In this document: one piece after another, positions 41,750 through 50,870 of the stretch | How positions within the stretch are numbered: position 1 is the first letter of the stretch | Layout: each line of letters opens with the position of its first letter | NCBI RefSeq assembly: GCF_041438805.1 | Contig: NZ_CP109190.1 | Coordinates: 6,758,001-6,822,000, forward strand | From: Streptomyces sp. NBC_01707 | GTDB taxonomy: Bacteria; Actinomycetota; Actinomycetes; Streptomycetales; Streptomycetaceae | DNA length: 64,000 nucleotides | Reading direction: 5' to 3' | The notes under the pieces: model-generated | Databases searched by the model: none | What the model saw: only the letters and a program-made list of their open reading frames with translations | Told to the model about the DNA's origin: nothing | Position numbers and translations under genes: made by a program

Positions 41750-44482
41750 CTACGCGTCGCCGCCGGCCGCGCCGGGATCGGCCGCTGCCACGTCCAGGAG
41801 GTCGTACCGGTCGATCGCCGTCTTCAGCACCGAACGGTCGATCCGGCCCTCCTTCGCGAGCTCGGTGAGCACCGCGAGGACGATCGACTGCGCGTCGATG
41901 TGGAAGAACCGGCGGGCCGCGCCACGGGTGTCGGCGAAGCCGAAGCCGTCCGCACCCAGCGACTGGTACGTGCCGGGCACCCAGCGAGCGATCTGGTCCG
42001 GCACGGAACGCATCCAGTCCGAGACCGCCACGAACGGGCCCTCGGAGCCGGAGAGCTTCTGCGTGACGTACGGGACGCGCAGCTCCTCCTCCGGGTGCAG
42101 CAGGTTGTGCTGCTCCACCTCGACGGCCTCGCGGCGCAGCTCGTTCCAGGAGGTCGCCGACCAGACGTCCGCCTTGACGTTCCACTCGTCGGCGAGGATC
42201 TGCTGCGCCTCGACCGCCCACGGGACCGCCACGCCGGACGCCATGATCTGGGCCGGGATCATGCCCCGCTCGCCGCTCCTGTAGCGGTAGACACCCTTGA
42301 GGATGCCTTCGACGTCCACGTTCTCCGGCTCGGCCGGGTGCTGGATCGGCTCGTTGTAGACGGTGAGGTAGTAGAAGACGTCCTCGCTGTTCTCGCCGTA
42401 CATCCGGCGCAGACCGTCCTTGACGATGTGCGCGATCTCGTACCCGAAGGCCGGGTCGTACGCGACACAGCCGGGGTTCGTCGAGGCGAGCAGCTGCGAG
42501 TGGCCGTCCGCGTGCTGCAGACCCTCACCGGTCAGCGTCGTGCGACCGGCGGTCGCACCCAGTACGAAGCCCCGCGCGAGCTGGTCGGCCATCTGCCAGA
42601 ACTGGTCACCGGTGCGCTGGAAACCGAACATCGAGTAGAAGACGTACACCGGGATCAGCGGCTCGCCGTGCGTGGCGTACGCCGAACCCGCGGCGATCAG
42701 CGACGCCGTGCAGCCGGCCTCGGAGATGCCGTCGTGCAGCATCTGACCGGTCGGCGACTCCTTGTACGCGAGCAGCAGATCGCGGTCCACGGCCTCGTAC
42801 TGCTGGCCCAGCGGGTTGTAGATCTTCGCGCTCGGGAAGAACGCGTCCATGCCGAAGGTGCGGTACTCGTCGGGCGCGATCAGCACGAAACGCTTGCCGA
42901 TCTCCTTGTCCCGCATGAGGTCCTTCAGGATGCGGACGAACGCCATGGTCGTGGCGATCGACTGCTGGCCCGAACCCTTCTTCGCGGTCGCGTACGTCTT
43001 GTCCTCGGGGAGGACCAGCGGCTTCGCGCGCACCACACGGGTCGGGACGTAGCCGCCCAGACCCTTGCGGCGGTCGTGCATGTACTGGATCTCTTCCGAG
43101 TCGCGGCCCGGGTGGTAGTACGGCGGGTAGCCCTCGTCCAGCTGCTTGTCCGTGATCGGGATGTGCAGCCGGTCGCGGAACCGCTTGAGGTCCTCGACCG
43201 TGAGCTTCTTCATCTGGTGGGTCGCGTTGCGGCCCTCGAAGTTGGGTCCGAGCGTCCAGCCCTTGACCGTCTGCGCGAGGATCACCGTCGGCTGGCCCTT
43301 GTGGGCCTTGGCCGCCGCGTACGCCGCGTAGACCTTCTTGTGGTCGTGACCGCCGCGGCCCAGGTGCAGGATCTGGTCGTCGGTCATGTCCTTGACCATG
43401 TCGCGCAGCCGCGGGTCGTCCCCGAAGAAGTGCTCACGGATGTACGAGCCGGACTCGGTGGCGTACGTCTGGAACTGGCCGTCCGGCGTGGTGTTCAGCT
43501 TGTTGACCAGGATGCCGGTGCGGTCCTGCGCCAGCAGCGGGTCCCAGGAGCGGTCCCAGACCAGCTTGATGACATTCCAGCCGGCACCGCGGAACTGCGA
43601 CTCCAGCTCCTGGATGATCTTGCCGTTGCCACGTACCGGACCGTCGAGGCGCTGCAGGTTGCAGTTGACCACGAAGGTCAGGTTGTCCAGGCCCTCACGG
43701 GCGGCGATGGAGAGCTGGCCGAGCGACTCGGGCTCGTCCATCTCGCCGTCACCGAGGTAGGCCCAGACGTGCGACCGGGAGGTGTCGGCGATGCCGCGCG
43801 CCTCCATGTACCGGTTCATCCGGGCCTGGTAGATCGCGCCCAGTGGACCGAGGCCCATCGAGACGGTCGGGAACTCCCAGAAGTCCGGCATCAGCCGCGG
43901 GTGCGGGTAGCTGGACAGGCCGTTCGGCGCCTTCGACTTCTCCTGGCGGAAGGCGTCGAGCTGCGCCTCGCTCAGCCGGTCGAGGAGGAACGCGCGGGCG
44001 TAGATACCGGGGGAGGCGTGCCCCTGGAAGAAGATCTGGTCGCCGCCGAGGCCGTCGTCCTTGCCCCGGAAGAAGTGGTTGAAGCCCACGTCGTACAGCG
44101 AGGCCGAGGAGGCGAACGTGGCGATGTGGCCGCCGACGCCGATCCCCGGGCGCTGGGCGCGCGACACCATCACGGCCGCGTTCCAGCGAGTCGCGTTGAG
44201 GACCTTGCGCTCGATCTCCTCGTCGCCGGGGAAGAACGGCTCGTCCTTCGTGGCGATCGTGTTCACGTAGTCCGTGCTGCGCATCTCCGGCACGGCGACA
44301 CGCTTCTCGCGCGCGCGCTCGATGAGCCGGAGCATCAGGTAGCGGGCCCGCTCACGCCCGCGCTCGTCGACGGCGGCGTCGAGGGAGTCGAGCCATTCCT
44401 GGGTTTCCTCGGGATCGAAGTCCGGGACCTGGCTCGGAAGGCCGCCAATGATGATCGGGTTGCGATCGGATCCGGAAGCCAC
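41750..44482 (-). CDS. aceE: pyruvate dehydrogenase E1, homodimeric type
   Basis: A 910-residue thiamine-diphosphate enzyme that decarboxylates pyruvate and passes acetyl groups to the E2 lipoyl domain. ThDP motif [15 protein letters not shown] ... [13 protein letters not shown] (residues about 230-275), [20 protein letters not shown] near 110, [16 protein letters not shown] near 630. Length and motifs fit actinobacterial AceE. No E2 or E3 gene is adjacent, as in Streptomyces. The 500-base region upstream holds repeated GCTGTTC motifs. Confidence 0.96.
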   Translation of the reverse strand: MASGSDRNPIIIGGLPSQVPDFDPEETQEWLDSLDAAVDERGRERARYLMLRLIERAREKRVAVPEMRSTDYVNTIATKDEPFFPGDEEIERKVLNATRWNAAVMVSRAQRPGIGVGGHIATFASSASLYDVGFNHFFRGKDDGLGGDQIFFQGHASPGIYARAFLLDRLSEAQLDAFRQEKSKAPNGLSSYPHPRLMPDFWEFPTVSMGLGPLGAIYQARMNRYMEARGIADTSRSHVWAYLGDGEMDEPESLGQLSIAAREGLDNLTFVVNCNLQRLDGPVRGNGKIIQELESQFRGAGWNVIKLVWDRSWDPLLAQDRTGILVNKLNTTPDGQFQTYATESGSYIREHFFGDDPRLRDMVKDMTDDQILHLGRGGHDHKKVYAAYAAAKAHKGQPTVILAQTVKGWTLGPNFEGRNATHQMKKLTVEDLKRFRDRLHIPITDKQLDEGYPPYYHPGRDSEEIQYMHDRRKGLGGYVPTRVVRAKPLVLPEDKTYATAKKGSGQQSIATTMAFVRILKDLMRDKEIGKRFVLIAPDEYRTFGMDAFFPSAKIYNPLGQQYEAVDRDLLLAYKESPTGQMLHDGISEAGCTASLIAAGSAYATHGEPLIPVYVFYSMFGFQRTGDQFWQMADQLARGFVLGATAGRTTLTGEGLQHADGHSQLLASTNPGCVAYDPAFGYEIAHIVKDGLRRMYGENSEDVFYYLTVYNEPIQHPAEPENVDVEGILKGVYRYRSGERGMIPAQIMASGVAVPWAVEAQQILADEWNVKADVWSATSWNELRREAVEVEQHNLLHPEEELRVPYVTQKLSGSEGPFVAVSDWMRSVPDQIARWVPGTYQSLGADGFGFADTRGAARRFFHIDAQSIVLAVLTELAKEGRIDRSVLKTAIDRYDLLDVAAADPGAAGGDA

Positions 44483-44981
44483 GCTGTTCCTTCGCTGTTC
44501 GGTGGTGCTCTACGGGGCCTGATAACGGGAGGCATGCCCCCGGGATGTATGCATGTACGTCGTCACCATCGTGTACCGCGAGGACGCAAACGTCATCTCT
44601 ACCCAGGGGTAACCGTCAGGTTGTGAGACATCACGTCCGGTGCGCGAGGACGGTCCGGCAGACGGGTGGGACCAAACCGCAACCATACGCCCAACCCGTC
44701 CAAGCGTTCCCAAAGGCTGTTCGACTCCGATTGGCGGACCGAAACGGCATAAGCTGTTCAAGGACGTAATGCTGTTCAAGCACGTAAAGGGTGTGGACGG
44801 CAGCGTCGGGCCCCGCGAGGGACATGCCGATCGTGCGGCGACGTGGCAGGGAACGTCACCGTTTAGGCGGTCTCGCACGCTGGGTACTTGCGCGATCCGC
44901 CGCGCCCGTGTGGACTACGGCCAACGCCCCGCGCACGCGCGTGGCTGAAGCATTTTCCGAAACATGATCAGGAGGCAACCC
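44483..44981. promoter_or_regulatory. aceE/DUF3052 divergent regulatory region with GCTGTTC repeats
   Basis: 499 bases without a gene between divergent starts. GCTGTTCAAGGACGTAA (44753-44769) and GCTGTTCAAGCACGTAA (44771-44787) form a direct repeat with an 18-base period; a third GCTGTTC is at 44716-44722. On the minus strand the repeats read CTTGAACAGC and could overlap an aceE -35 (TTGAAC). AT-richer than its surroundings. A likely regulator-binding array. Confidence 0.55.
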
Positions 44982-45419
44982 GTGAGCGCGACCGCGGACC
45001 ACGCGGAGGAACGGACCAACTCGGCTGCACGGCTGGGGTTCGAGCCCGGACAGGTGGTCCAGGAGATCGGCTACGACGACGACGTCGAGCAGGAGCTCCG
45101 TGAGGGCATTGAGGCCACTACCGGCCAGGAACTCGTCGATGAGGACTACGACGACGTCGCTGACGTCGTTCTGCTCTGGTTCCGCGACGAGGACGGCGAC
45201 CTTACGGACGCGCTGGTGGATGCCATTGGTCTGATCGAGGACGGCGGTGCGGTCTGGCTGATGACGCCGAAGACCGGCCGCGAGGGATACGTCGAACCGA
45301 GCGACATCAACGAGGCTGCACAGACAGCCGGTCTTTCCCAGACCAAGAGCATCAATGCGGGCAAGGACTGGACGGGCAGCCGTCTTGTCACCCCGAAGTC
45401 GGCCAAAGCCAAGCGCTGA
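44982..45419 (+). CDS. DUF3052 protein
   Basis: A 145-residue soluble acidic protein of the actinobacterial DUF3052 family ([20 protein letters not shown], then [20 protein letters not shown], ending in a Lys-rich tail). Function unknown; typically found next to aceE. GTG at 44982 with AGGAGG seven bases upstream. Confidence 0.92.
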   Translation: MSATADHAEERTNSAARLGFEPGQVVQEIGYDDDVEQELREGIEATTGQELVDEDYDDVADVVLLWFRDEDGDLTDALVDAIGLIEDGGAVWLMTPKTGREGYVEPSDINEAAQTAGLSQTKSINAGKDWTGSRLVTPKSAKAKR

Positions 45420-45437
45420 ACCGCACTCACCACGAGG

Positions 45438-45464
45438 CCCCCGCCGGTCGTGCACCGGCGGGGG
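45438..45464 (+). terminator. terminator after DUF3052
   Basis: CCCCCGCCGGT/ACCGGCGGGGG, 11 pairs, 5-base loop, followed by TCTTCG. Confidence 0.85.
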
Positions 45465-45595
45465 TCTTCGTATGCCCGGGAGCGGGCTCGCGGGCGTCGG
45501 TACGCGGGCGGCGCGTGGCCCCCCGAGGGCTCTGCGTAGGGTGGGAGTCCACCCGGACAGCCCAGCCCGGTGAAGCAGTGAAGGGACGCGTATCC

Positions 45596-46054
45596 ATGGC
45601 GATCGAGGTCGGCACCAAGGCCCCGGATTTCGAGCTCAAGGACAACCACGGCCGGACCGTGAAGCTCTCCGACTTCCGCGGCGAGAAGAACGTGGTCCTG
45701 CTGTTCTACCCGTTCGCCTTCACCGGCGTGTGCACGGGTGAGCTCTGCGCCCTCCGCGACGAGCTGCCGAAGTTCGAGAACGACGACACGCAGCTCCTCG
45801 CCGTCTCCAACGACTCCATCCACACCCTTCGTGTCTTCGCCGAGCAGGAGGGCCTCGAGTACCCGCTCGTCTCGGACTTCTGGCCGCACGGCGAGACCTC
45901 GCGGGCCTACGGCGTCTTCGACGAGGAGAAGGGCTGTGCGGTGCGCGGCACCTTCATCATCGACAAGGAGGGCGTGGTGCGCTGGACCGTCGTCAACGGC
46001 CTGCCCGACGCGCGCGACCTCAACGACTACGTCAAGGCCCTCGACGCGATCTGA
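45596..46054 (+). CDS. peroxiredoxin, AhpE/Bcp-like
   Basis: A 152-residue thioredoxin-fold peroxidase. Peroxidatic Cys46 in [14 protein letters not shown] (TxxC context, AhpE type) with Cys51 five residues later as possible resolving Cys; [12 protein letters not shown] at the end. It reduces hydroperoxides or peroxynitrite in the cytoplasm. Translated from ATG 45596; the frame is open further upstream without family character. Confidence 0.92.
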   Translation: MAIEVGTKAPDFELKDNHGRTVKLSDFRGEKNVVLLFYPFAFTGVCTGELCALRDELPKFENDDTQLLAVSNDSIHTLRVFAEQEGLEYPLVSDFWPHGETSRAYGVFDEEKGCAVRGTFIIDKEGVVRWTVVNGLPDARDLNDYVKALDAI

Positions 46055-46102
46055 TCCGGATTCGGTGGATCTTCCGGCGACGATCCGGGCGATCTCCCGG
46101 CC

Positions 46103-46131
46103 TCCCGGCCAAAAGCCTGTTTTGGCCGGGA
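46103..46131. promoter_or_regulatory. 12-base perfect inverted repeat before terD1
   Basis: TCCCGGCCAAAA-GCCTG-TTTTGGCCGGGA, between the peroxiredoxin and terD1, with a TAGGAT -10-like hexamer at 46141. Could terminate the peroxiredoxin mRNA or be an operator of the Ter genes. Confidence 0.6.
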
Positions 46132-46224
46132 ACCGGTCACTAGGATCCACTCGTTGATCCGATGCCAACGCACGATGGAGGCGCCGGCACCTGTCGGCCT
46201 CTAATGAAACCAATGGGAGGACTC

Positions 46225-46800
46225 GTGGGAGTCAGCCTCAGCAAGGGCGGCAACGTCTCGCTGACCAAGGCCGCGCCCAACCTGACCGCGGTCATCGTCG
46301 GTCTCGGCTGGGATGCCCGTACCACCACCGGCGGAGACTTCGACCTCGACGCCAGCGCCCTGCTGACGAACGCGGCGGGCAAGGTCGGCAACGACGGGAA
46401 TTTCGTCTTCTTCAACAACCTCAAGAGCCCCGACGGCTCCGTCGAGCACACCGGTGACAACCTCACCGGTGAGGGCGAGGGCGACGACGAGGTCATCAAG
46501 GTGAACCTGGCCGGCGTCCCGGCCGATGTCGACAAGATCGTCTTCCCGGTCTCGATCTATGAGGCCGAGTCCCGCCAGCAGAGCTTCGGCCAGGTGCGCA
46601 ACGCGTACATCCGCGTGGTCAACCAGGCCGACAACAGCGAGCTCGCGCGCTACGACCTGAGCGAGGACGCGTCGACGGAGACCGCCATGGTCTTCGGCGA
46701 GCTGTACCGCAACGGTGCGGAGTGGAAGTTCCGTGCCATCGGTCAGGGCTACGCCTCGGGCCTGCGCGGCATCGCGCAGGACTTCGGCGTCAACGTCTGA
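46225..46800 (+). CDS. terD: TerD-family stress protein 1
   Basis: A 191-residue calcium-binding beta-sandwich protein. Family blocks: [13 protein letters not shown] at the start, [31 protein letters not shown] (Asp/Glu Ca2+ site), FVRVVNQAD-like [20 protein letters not shown] and [15 protein letters not shown]. TerD proteins are linked to tellurite, phage and metal stress. GTG at 46225 with GGGAGG upstream; an upstream ATG in frame is rejected because the family starts at VGVSL. Confidence 0.95.
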   Translation: MGVSLSKGGNVSLTKAAPNLTAVIVGLGWDARTTTGGDFDLDASALLTNAAGKVGNDGNFVFFNNLKSPDGSVEHTGDNLTGEGEGDDEVIKVNLAGVPADVDKIVFPVSIYEAESRQQSFGQVRNAYIRVVNQADNSELARYDLSEDASTETAMVFGELYRNGAEWKFRAIGQGYASGLRGIAQDFGVNV

Positions 46801-46823
46801 GCACGGCCCAGAAGGCGTGACCG

Positions 46824-46847
46824 GGCAGTGCCTGCGCAGGCACTGCC
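46824..46847 (+). terminator. hairpin 1 after terD1
   Basis: GGCAGTGCCTG-CG-CAGGCACTGCC, 11 perfect pairs, 24 bases after the stop. Confidence 0.8.
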
Positions 46848-46870
46848 GGGGACACGTCCGGCACGTCCCC

Positions 46871-46901
46871 GTCCGGCGCCGCACCCAGTGCGGCGCCGGA
46901 C
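46871..46901 (+). terminator. hairpin 2 after terD1
   Basis: GTCCGGCGCCGCAC-CCA-GTGCGGCGCCGGAC, 14 perfect pairs; the second of two tandem hairpins. Confidence 0.8.
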
Positions 46902-46922
46902 GCGCACAACAGACAGTCCGTC

Positions 46923-46964
46923 GACGGTTCATCGATAGACGGTCACGTACAGACGGTTCATCGA
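46923..46964 (+). repeat. GACGGTTCATCGA direct repeats before terD2
   Basis: GACGGTTCATCGA at 46923-46935 and 46952-46964, with a shorter GACGGT at 46938, at 14-15 base steps, ending 19 bases before the terD2 ATG. Possible regulator-binding repeats. Confidence 0.6.
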
Positions 46965-46983
46965 CTCGGGGAGGACACACACC

Positions 46984-47559
46984 ATGGGCGTCACGCTCGC
47001 CAAGGGAGGCAATGTCTCCCTCTCCAAGGCCGCACCCAACCTCACCCAGGTGCTCGTCGGCCTCGGCTGGGACGCGCGTTCCACCACCGGAGCCGACTTC
47101 GACCTCGACGCCAGCGCGCTGCTGTGCCAGTCGGGACGGGTGCTGGGCGACGAGTGGTTCGTCTTCTACAACAACCTCACGAGCCCCGACGGCTCCGTGG
47201 AGCACACGGGCGACAATCTCACCGGTGAGGGCGAGGGCGACGACGAGTCGATCATCGTGAACCTCACGCAGGTGCCCGCCCACTGCGACAAGATCGTTTT
47301 TCCGGTCTCGATCCATGAGGCCGACAATCGCGGGCAGACTTTCGGTCAGGTCAGCAATGCGTTCATCCGTGTGGTGAACCAGGCGGACGGCCAGGAACTC
47401 GCGCGCTACGACCTGAGCGAGGACGCCTCGACGGAAACCGCGATGATCTTCGGTGAGCTCTACCGGTACAGCGGTGAATGGAAGTTCCGTGCGGTGGGAC
47501 AGGGGTACGCGTCGGGGCTGCGGGGCATCGCTCTAGACTTCGGGGTCAACGTTTCGTAA
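46984..47559 (+). CDS. terD: TerD-family stress protein 2
   Basis: A 191-residue paralogue of the protein at 46225, about 80% identical by eye, with the same FDLDASALL and [12 protein letters not shown] calcium-site blocks. Start ATGGGCGTCACG with GGGGAGG upstream. The pair probably arose by tandem duplication; separate upstream sequences suggest separate control. Confidence 0.95.
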   Translation: MGVTLAKGGNVSLSKAAPNLTQVLVGLGWDARSTTGADFDLDASALLCQSGRVLGDEWFVFYNNLTSPDGSVEHTGDNLTGEGEGDDESIIVNLTQVPAHCDKIVFPVSIHEADNRGQTFGQVSNAFIRVVNQADGQELARYDLSEDASTETAMIFGELYRYSGEWKFRAVGQGYASGLRGIALDFGVNVS

Positions 47560-47574
47560 AGCCGCGCACGGCGC

Positions 47575-47610
47575 GGGGGAGCCCCGTACACACCCGGGGG
47601 AGACCCGTAC
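47575..47610 (+). repeat. short direct repeat before the DUF475 gene
   Basis: GGGGGAGCCCCGTAC (47575-47589) and GGGGGAGACCCGTAC (47596-47610), one mismatch, 21-base period, in the 70-base gap after terD2. Confidence 0.5.
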
Positions 47611-47629
47611 TTACACGATGGGGTAGCCA

Positions 47630-48775
47630 GTGCTTCTGAAAACCTTCGGCTGGTCGTTCGCGATTACCGCGCTCGGCCTGGTCGCAGCGGTGTTCTACGG
47701 GGGGTGGGAGGCGCTCGGGGTGGTCGCGATCCTTTCCGTCCTCGAGATCTCGCTGTCCTTCGACAATGCGGTGGTCAACGCCGGAATCCTGAAGAAGATG
47801 AATGCCTTCTGGCAGAAGATCTTCCTCACGATCGGTGTCATCATCGCGGTCTTCGGTATGCGGCTGGTCTTCCCTGTCGTGATCGTGGCCATCACTGCCA
47901 AGTTGGGCCCCATCGAGGCGGTCGATCTCTCGTTCAACCAGCCCGACCGCTATCAGGAACTGGTCACGGACGCCCACCCGGCGATCGCCTCCTTCGGTGG
48001 CATGTTCCTGCTGATGATCTTCCTCGACTTCATCTTCGAGGAGCGTGACATCCAGTGGCTGCGCTGGATCGAGCGTCCGCTCGCCAAGCTCGGCAAGGTC
48101 GACATGCTGTCGGTCTGCATCGCGCTCATCGTGCTGCTGATCTCGGCCATGACCTTTGCGGTCCAGGCGCACCAGCACGGCGGCGGTCACGCGAACAAGG
48201 CGGAGACCGTGCTGCTCGCGGGCGTCGCGGGTCTGATCACGTACTTGATCGTCGGCGGTCTCTCCAGCTACTTCGAGAACAAGCTCGAGGAGGAGGAGGA
48301 GCGCGAGCACGAGGCCGAGGAAGAGGCCAGGAAGACCGGCAAGAAGCTCTCCGCGGTGGTCCTCTCCGGCAAGGCCGCGTTCTTCATGTTCCTCTACCTC
48401 GAGGTGCTCGACGCGTCCTTCTCGTTCGACGGCGTCATCGGCGCATTCGCCATCACCAACAACATCGTGCTGATGGCCCTCGGCCTCGGTATCGGCGCCA
48501 TGTACGTCCGGTCGCTCACGGTCTACCTGGTCCGTCAGGGAACCCTCGACGACTACGTCTACCTGGAGCACGGCGCGCACTACGCGATCGGCGCGCTGTC
48601 CGTCATCCTGCTCGTCACCATCCAGTACCAGATCAACGAGATCATCACCGGCCTCGTCGGCGTCGTGCTGATCGCCTGGTCCTTCTGGTCCTCGGTCCGG
48701 CGCAACAAGGCGCTGGAGGCCGGAGGCGGCGACGACAACTCGGGCTCCAAGGCGGAAGTCCCGTCCGGGGTGTGA
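47630..48775 (+). CDS. DUF475 / TerC-like integral membrane protein
   Basis: A 381-residue membrane protein with about nine segments and a charged cytoplasmic loop (EEEEEREHEAEEEARKTGKK) near residue 225. Two inverted halves carry the TerC-type motif: EISLSFDNAVVNAG (residue about 42) and EVLDASFSFDGVIGAF (about 265); the acidic residues in these motifs fit metal-ion export or binding. TerC/DUF475 proteins are found with TerD in metal and phage stress loci. GTG at 47630. Confidence 0.92.
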   Translation: MLLKTFGWSFAITALGLVAAVFYGGWEALGVVAILSVLEISLSFDNAVVNAGILKKMNAFWQKIFLTIGVIIAVFGMRLVFPVVIVAITAKLGPIEAVDLSFNQPDRYQELVTDAHPAIASFGGMFLLMIFLDFIFEERDIQWLRWIERPLAKLGKVDMLSVCIALIVLLISAMTFAVQAHQHGGGHANKAETVLLAGVAGLITYLIVGGLSSYFENKLEEEEEREHEAEEEARKTGKKLSAVVLSGKAAFFMFLYLEVLDASFSFDGVIGAFAITNNIVLMALGLGIGAMYVRSLTVYLVRQGTLDDYVYLEHGAHYAIGALSVILLVTIQYQINEIITGLVGVVLIAWSFWSSVRRNKALEAGGGDDNSGSKAEVPSGV

Positions 48776-48915
48776 CCCGGTAGGGATTGAGGAACGCTCT
48801 CAGCGGGGCGGTCCGTACGGCGACGGTTCTCCAGGGACACCCGGAGCCGGCCCGGGGGCCGCCCCGCAGTGATGCGCGCGGGGCCGGGCAGTACCGAGAG
48901 GTGTGGGGGTTGGGG

Positions 48916-49650
48916 ATGGCGTTCTGGGACGGCCTGTGGCCAAGGCGCGAAGCGCAGTTCGAGTCGGGTAACGCGGCGACCAACTCCATCGTGCTCTCCA
49001 AGCGGCACGCCACGGTCTCGCTGACCAAGCAGGGCGCGCTGACCGGCAACCTCCGGGTCAATCTCTCCTGGCGGATGCGTACGTCCGACATCGAGGGCCG
49101 ATCGCGGCAGAGCGGCCGGCTGCTGCGCCCGTTCAAGCTCTTCCAGCCCGATGTGGTCCAGGCGCACACCCAGGGCGTGGTCAACGTCGACCTGGACCTG
49201 GGCTGCATGTACGAGCTGAAGGACGGCACCAAGGGCGTCGTGCAGCCCCTGGGCAACCTGATCGGCGACCTGAACGGGCCGCCGTACATCAGGCTCAGCG
49301 GGGACGACCGCTTCGGGGCGCCGTCGGGGGAGACCGTGTACGTCAACCTCGACCAGCGGGACCAGATCAAGCGGCTGCTGTTCTTCGTCTACATCTACGA
49401 CCAGACGCCGGCCTTCGACCGTACGCACGCCAAGGTGACGCTCTACCCGGGCAACGGGCCGCGGATCGAGATCGAGCTCGACGAGAGGGCTCCGCAGGCC
49501 CGCTCGTGCGCCGTGTTCACCGTGGAGAACGTCAAGGACGAGCTGATCGTGCGGCGCGAGGTGAAGTTCGTCTACGGCTTCCAGTCGGAGCTGGACCGGC
49601 TGTACGGCTGGGGGATGCAGTGGGGGCGGGGCTACAAGTCACGCGCCTGA
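48916..49650 (+). CDS. TerA-like protein
   Basis: A 244-residue soluble protein of the TerD/TerA superfamily, closest to TerA: NVDLDLGCMYELKDGTKGVV, PLGNLIGDLNGPPYIRLSGD, DQRDQIKRLLFFVYIYDQTP, and the closing FQSELDRLYGWGMQWGRGYK. ATG at 48916; the frame is open to 48787 without family-like sequence. It likely acts with the adjacent TerD proteins. Confidence 0.85.
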   Translation: MAFWDGLWPRREAQFESGNAATNSIVLSKRHATVSLTKQGALTGNLRVNLSWRMRTSDIEGRSRQSGRLLRPFKLFQPDVVQAHTQGVVNVDLDLGCMYELKDGTKGVVQPLGNLIGDLNGPPYIRLSGDDRFGAPSGETVYVNLDQRDQIKRLLFFVYIYDQTPAFDRTHAKVTLYPGNGPRIEIELDERAPQARSCAVFTVENVKDELIVRREVKFVYGFQSELDRLYGWGMQWGRGYKSRA

Positions 49651-49762
49651 GGCCGCCTGTCCTCGACGCCCGGGCCCTGGAGACCTGTGTGGCGGTCCTG
49701 AGTCCCGGCGGAGGCCGATCGCCGGTTCCCGGACCCGGATCCGGCCCGCGGCGCCGTGCCGG

Positions 49763-50650
49763 TCAGGAGCGGACGAACTGCGGTCCCTGCGGCGGCAGGA
49801 CGAAATTCGGGTCCGGGGCGGGCTGCGCAGCCGCCGCGGGCTGTGGATACCCGTACGCGGGCTGTGCGGAGGCCGGCTGCGGGTAGCCGTAGGCCGGCTG
49901 GGGGACCGGGGAGGGTGCTGCGACCGCTGTCGGCTGCGGGTAGCCGTACGCGGGCTGCTGGTGCTGGACGGTGGCCTGCGGGTCGGGTCCGGGCGCGGGG
50001 GGGAAAGTGGGGGCGGGCGGTGCGGCGGCCGGCCCGGTGACCGGCGCAGGCGTCGAGGCGGGCGAAGGGCCGGGCGATCCGACCGCAGCGGGCTCGGCCG
50101 CGGCCTCCGCCTCGTCGACCGAGATGCCGAACGCGGTCGCGAGACCCACCAGACCCGTCGGGTAGCCCTGGCCGACCGCCCTGAATTTCCAGCCATCGCC
50201 GCGCCGGTAGAGCTCACCGCAGATGATCGCGGTCTCCTCGCCGGTCTCCGGCCGCACATCGAACACGGCGAGTGGATCCCCGCCCGCCGAGCCCGCGTCG
50301 TACAGCAGGATGCGCAGATCGCGGACCTGCTGGAAGGCGGCGCCGTCCGAGGACGCGGCGATGACCACCTGCTCGACCGAGGGGTCGAGGGCGCCGAGGT
50401 CGGCCTCGATGGTGTCGGTCAGCCCCTCGGCGACACTGCGCTTCGGTAGCCGTCGTACCAGGCCGGAAGGGTGCCTGGGCTGGTTGTAGAAGACGAAGTC
50501 CTCGTCGGAGCGCACACGGCCACCGGTGCCGAGAAGCAGGGCCGAAGCGTCCACATCGGGGACCCCGGCGCCCGGGGTCCAGCGCAGCACGGCCCGTACG
50601 GCCGTGGCATCGAGCGGGACGTTCGAGCCCTTCAGCATCGCGTGCGTCAT
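49763..50650 (-). CDS. TerD-family protein with PAYGYPQP repeat tail
   Basis: A 295-residue protein: a TerD domain ([47 protein letters not shown]) to about residue 180, then a 110-residue Pro/Ala/Gln-rich tail with three QPAYGYPQP repeats. The calcium-site loop is divergent from the other TerD copies. Opposite strand to the rest of the locus and divergent from the aldolase gene. Starts at ATG 50650 or 50659. Confidence 0.88.
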   Translation of the reverse strand: MTHAMLKGSNVPLDATAVRAVLRWTPGAGVPDVDASALLLGTGGRVRSDEDFVFYNQPRHPSGLVRRLPKRSVAEGLTDTIEADLGALDPSVEQVVIAASSDGAAFQQVRDLRILLYDAGSAGGDPLAVFDVRPETGEETAIICGELYRRGDGWKFRAVGQGYPTGLVGLATAFGISVDEAEAAAEPAAVGSPGPSPASTPAPVTGPAAAPPAPTFPPAPGPDPQATVQHQQPAYGYPQPTAVAAPSPVPQPAYGYPQPASAQPAYGYPQPAAAAQPAPDPNFVLPPQGPQFVRS

Positions 50651-50870
50651 GGCGGTCATCCTGCCTGCTGGCCACCCGCGCAGACAACGTGGGGGTCGCA
50701 ACCCATGTCCCGGCACCGCGTCGGAACCACTCACCCCGCACCTTGCGGAACCGTCGGGAAATGGACGAGTTACCCGAAATTCATGCACGCAGGGAACTCT
50801 CGACACCAGTCTTTACGTACTATTACCGGCCATGCGTTGTCCGGCCGGCCAGGCAGTACGGGGGAAATAT

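Noticed and set aside
41900..44626. 908-codon plus-strand frame opposite aceE
   Set aside because: Long antisense frame typical of high-GC DNA; the minus strand carries complete AceE motifs and proper codon bias.
49856..49957. Possible CRISPR-like spaced repeats in the tail of the TerD gene
   Set aside because: They are codon-level repeats of QPAYGYPQP inside a gene, not a repeat-spacer array.
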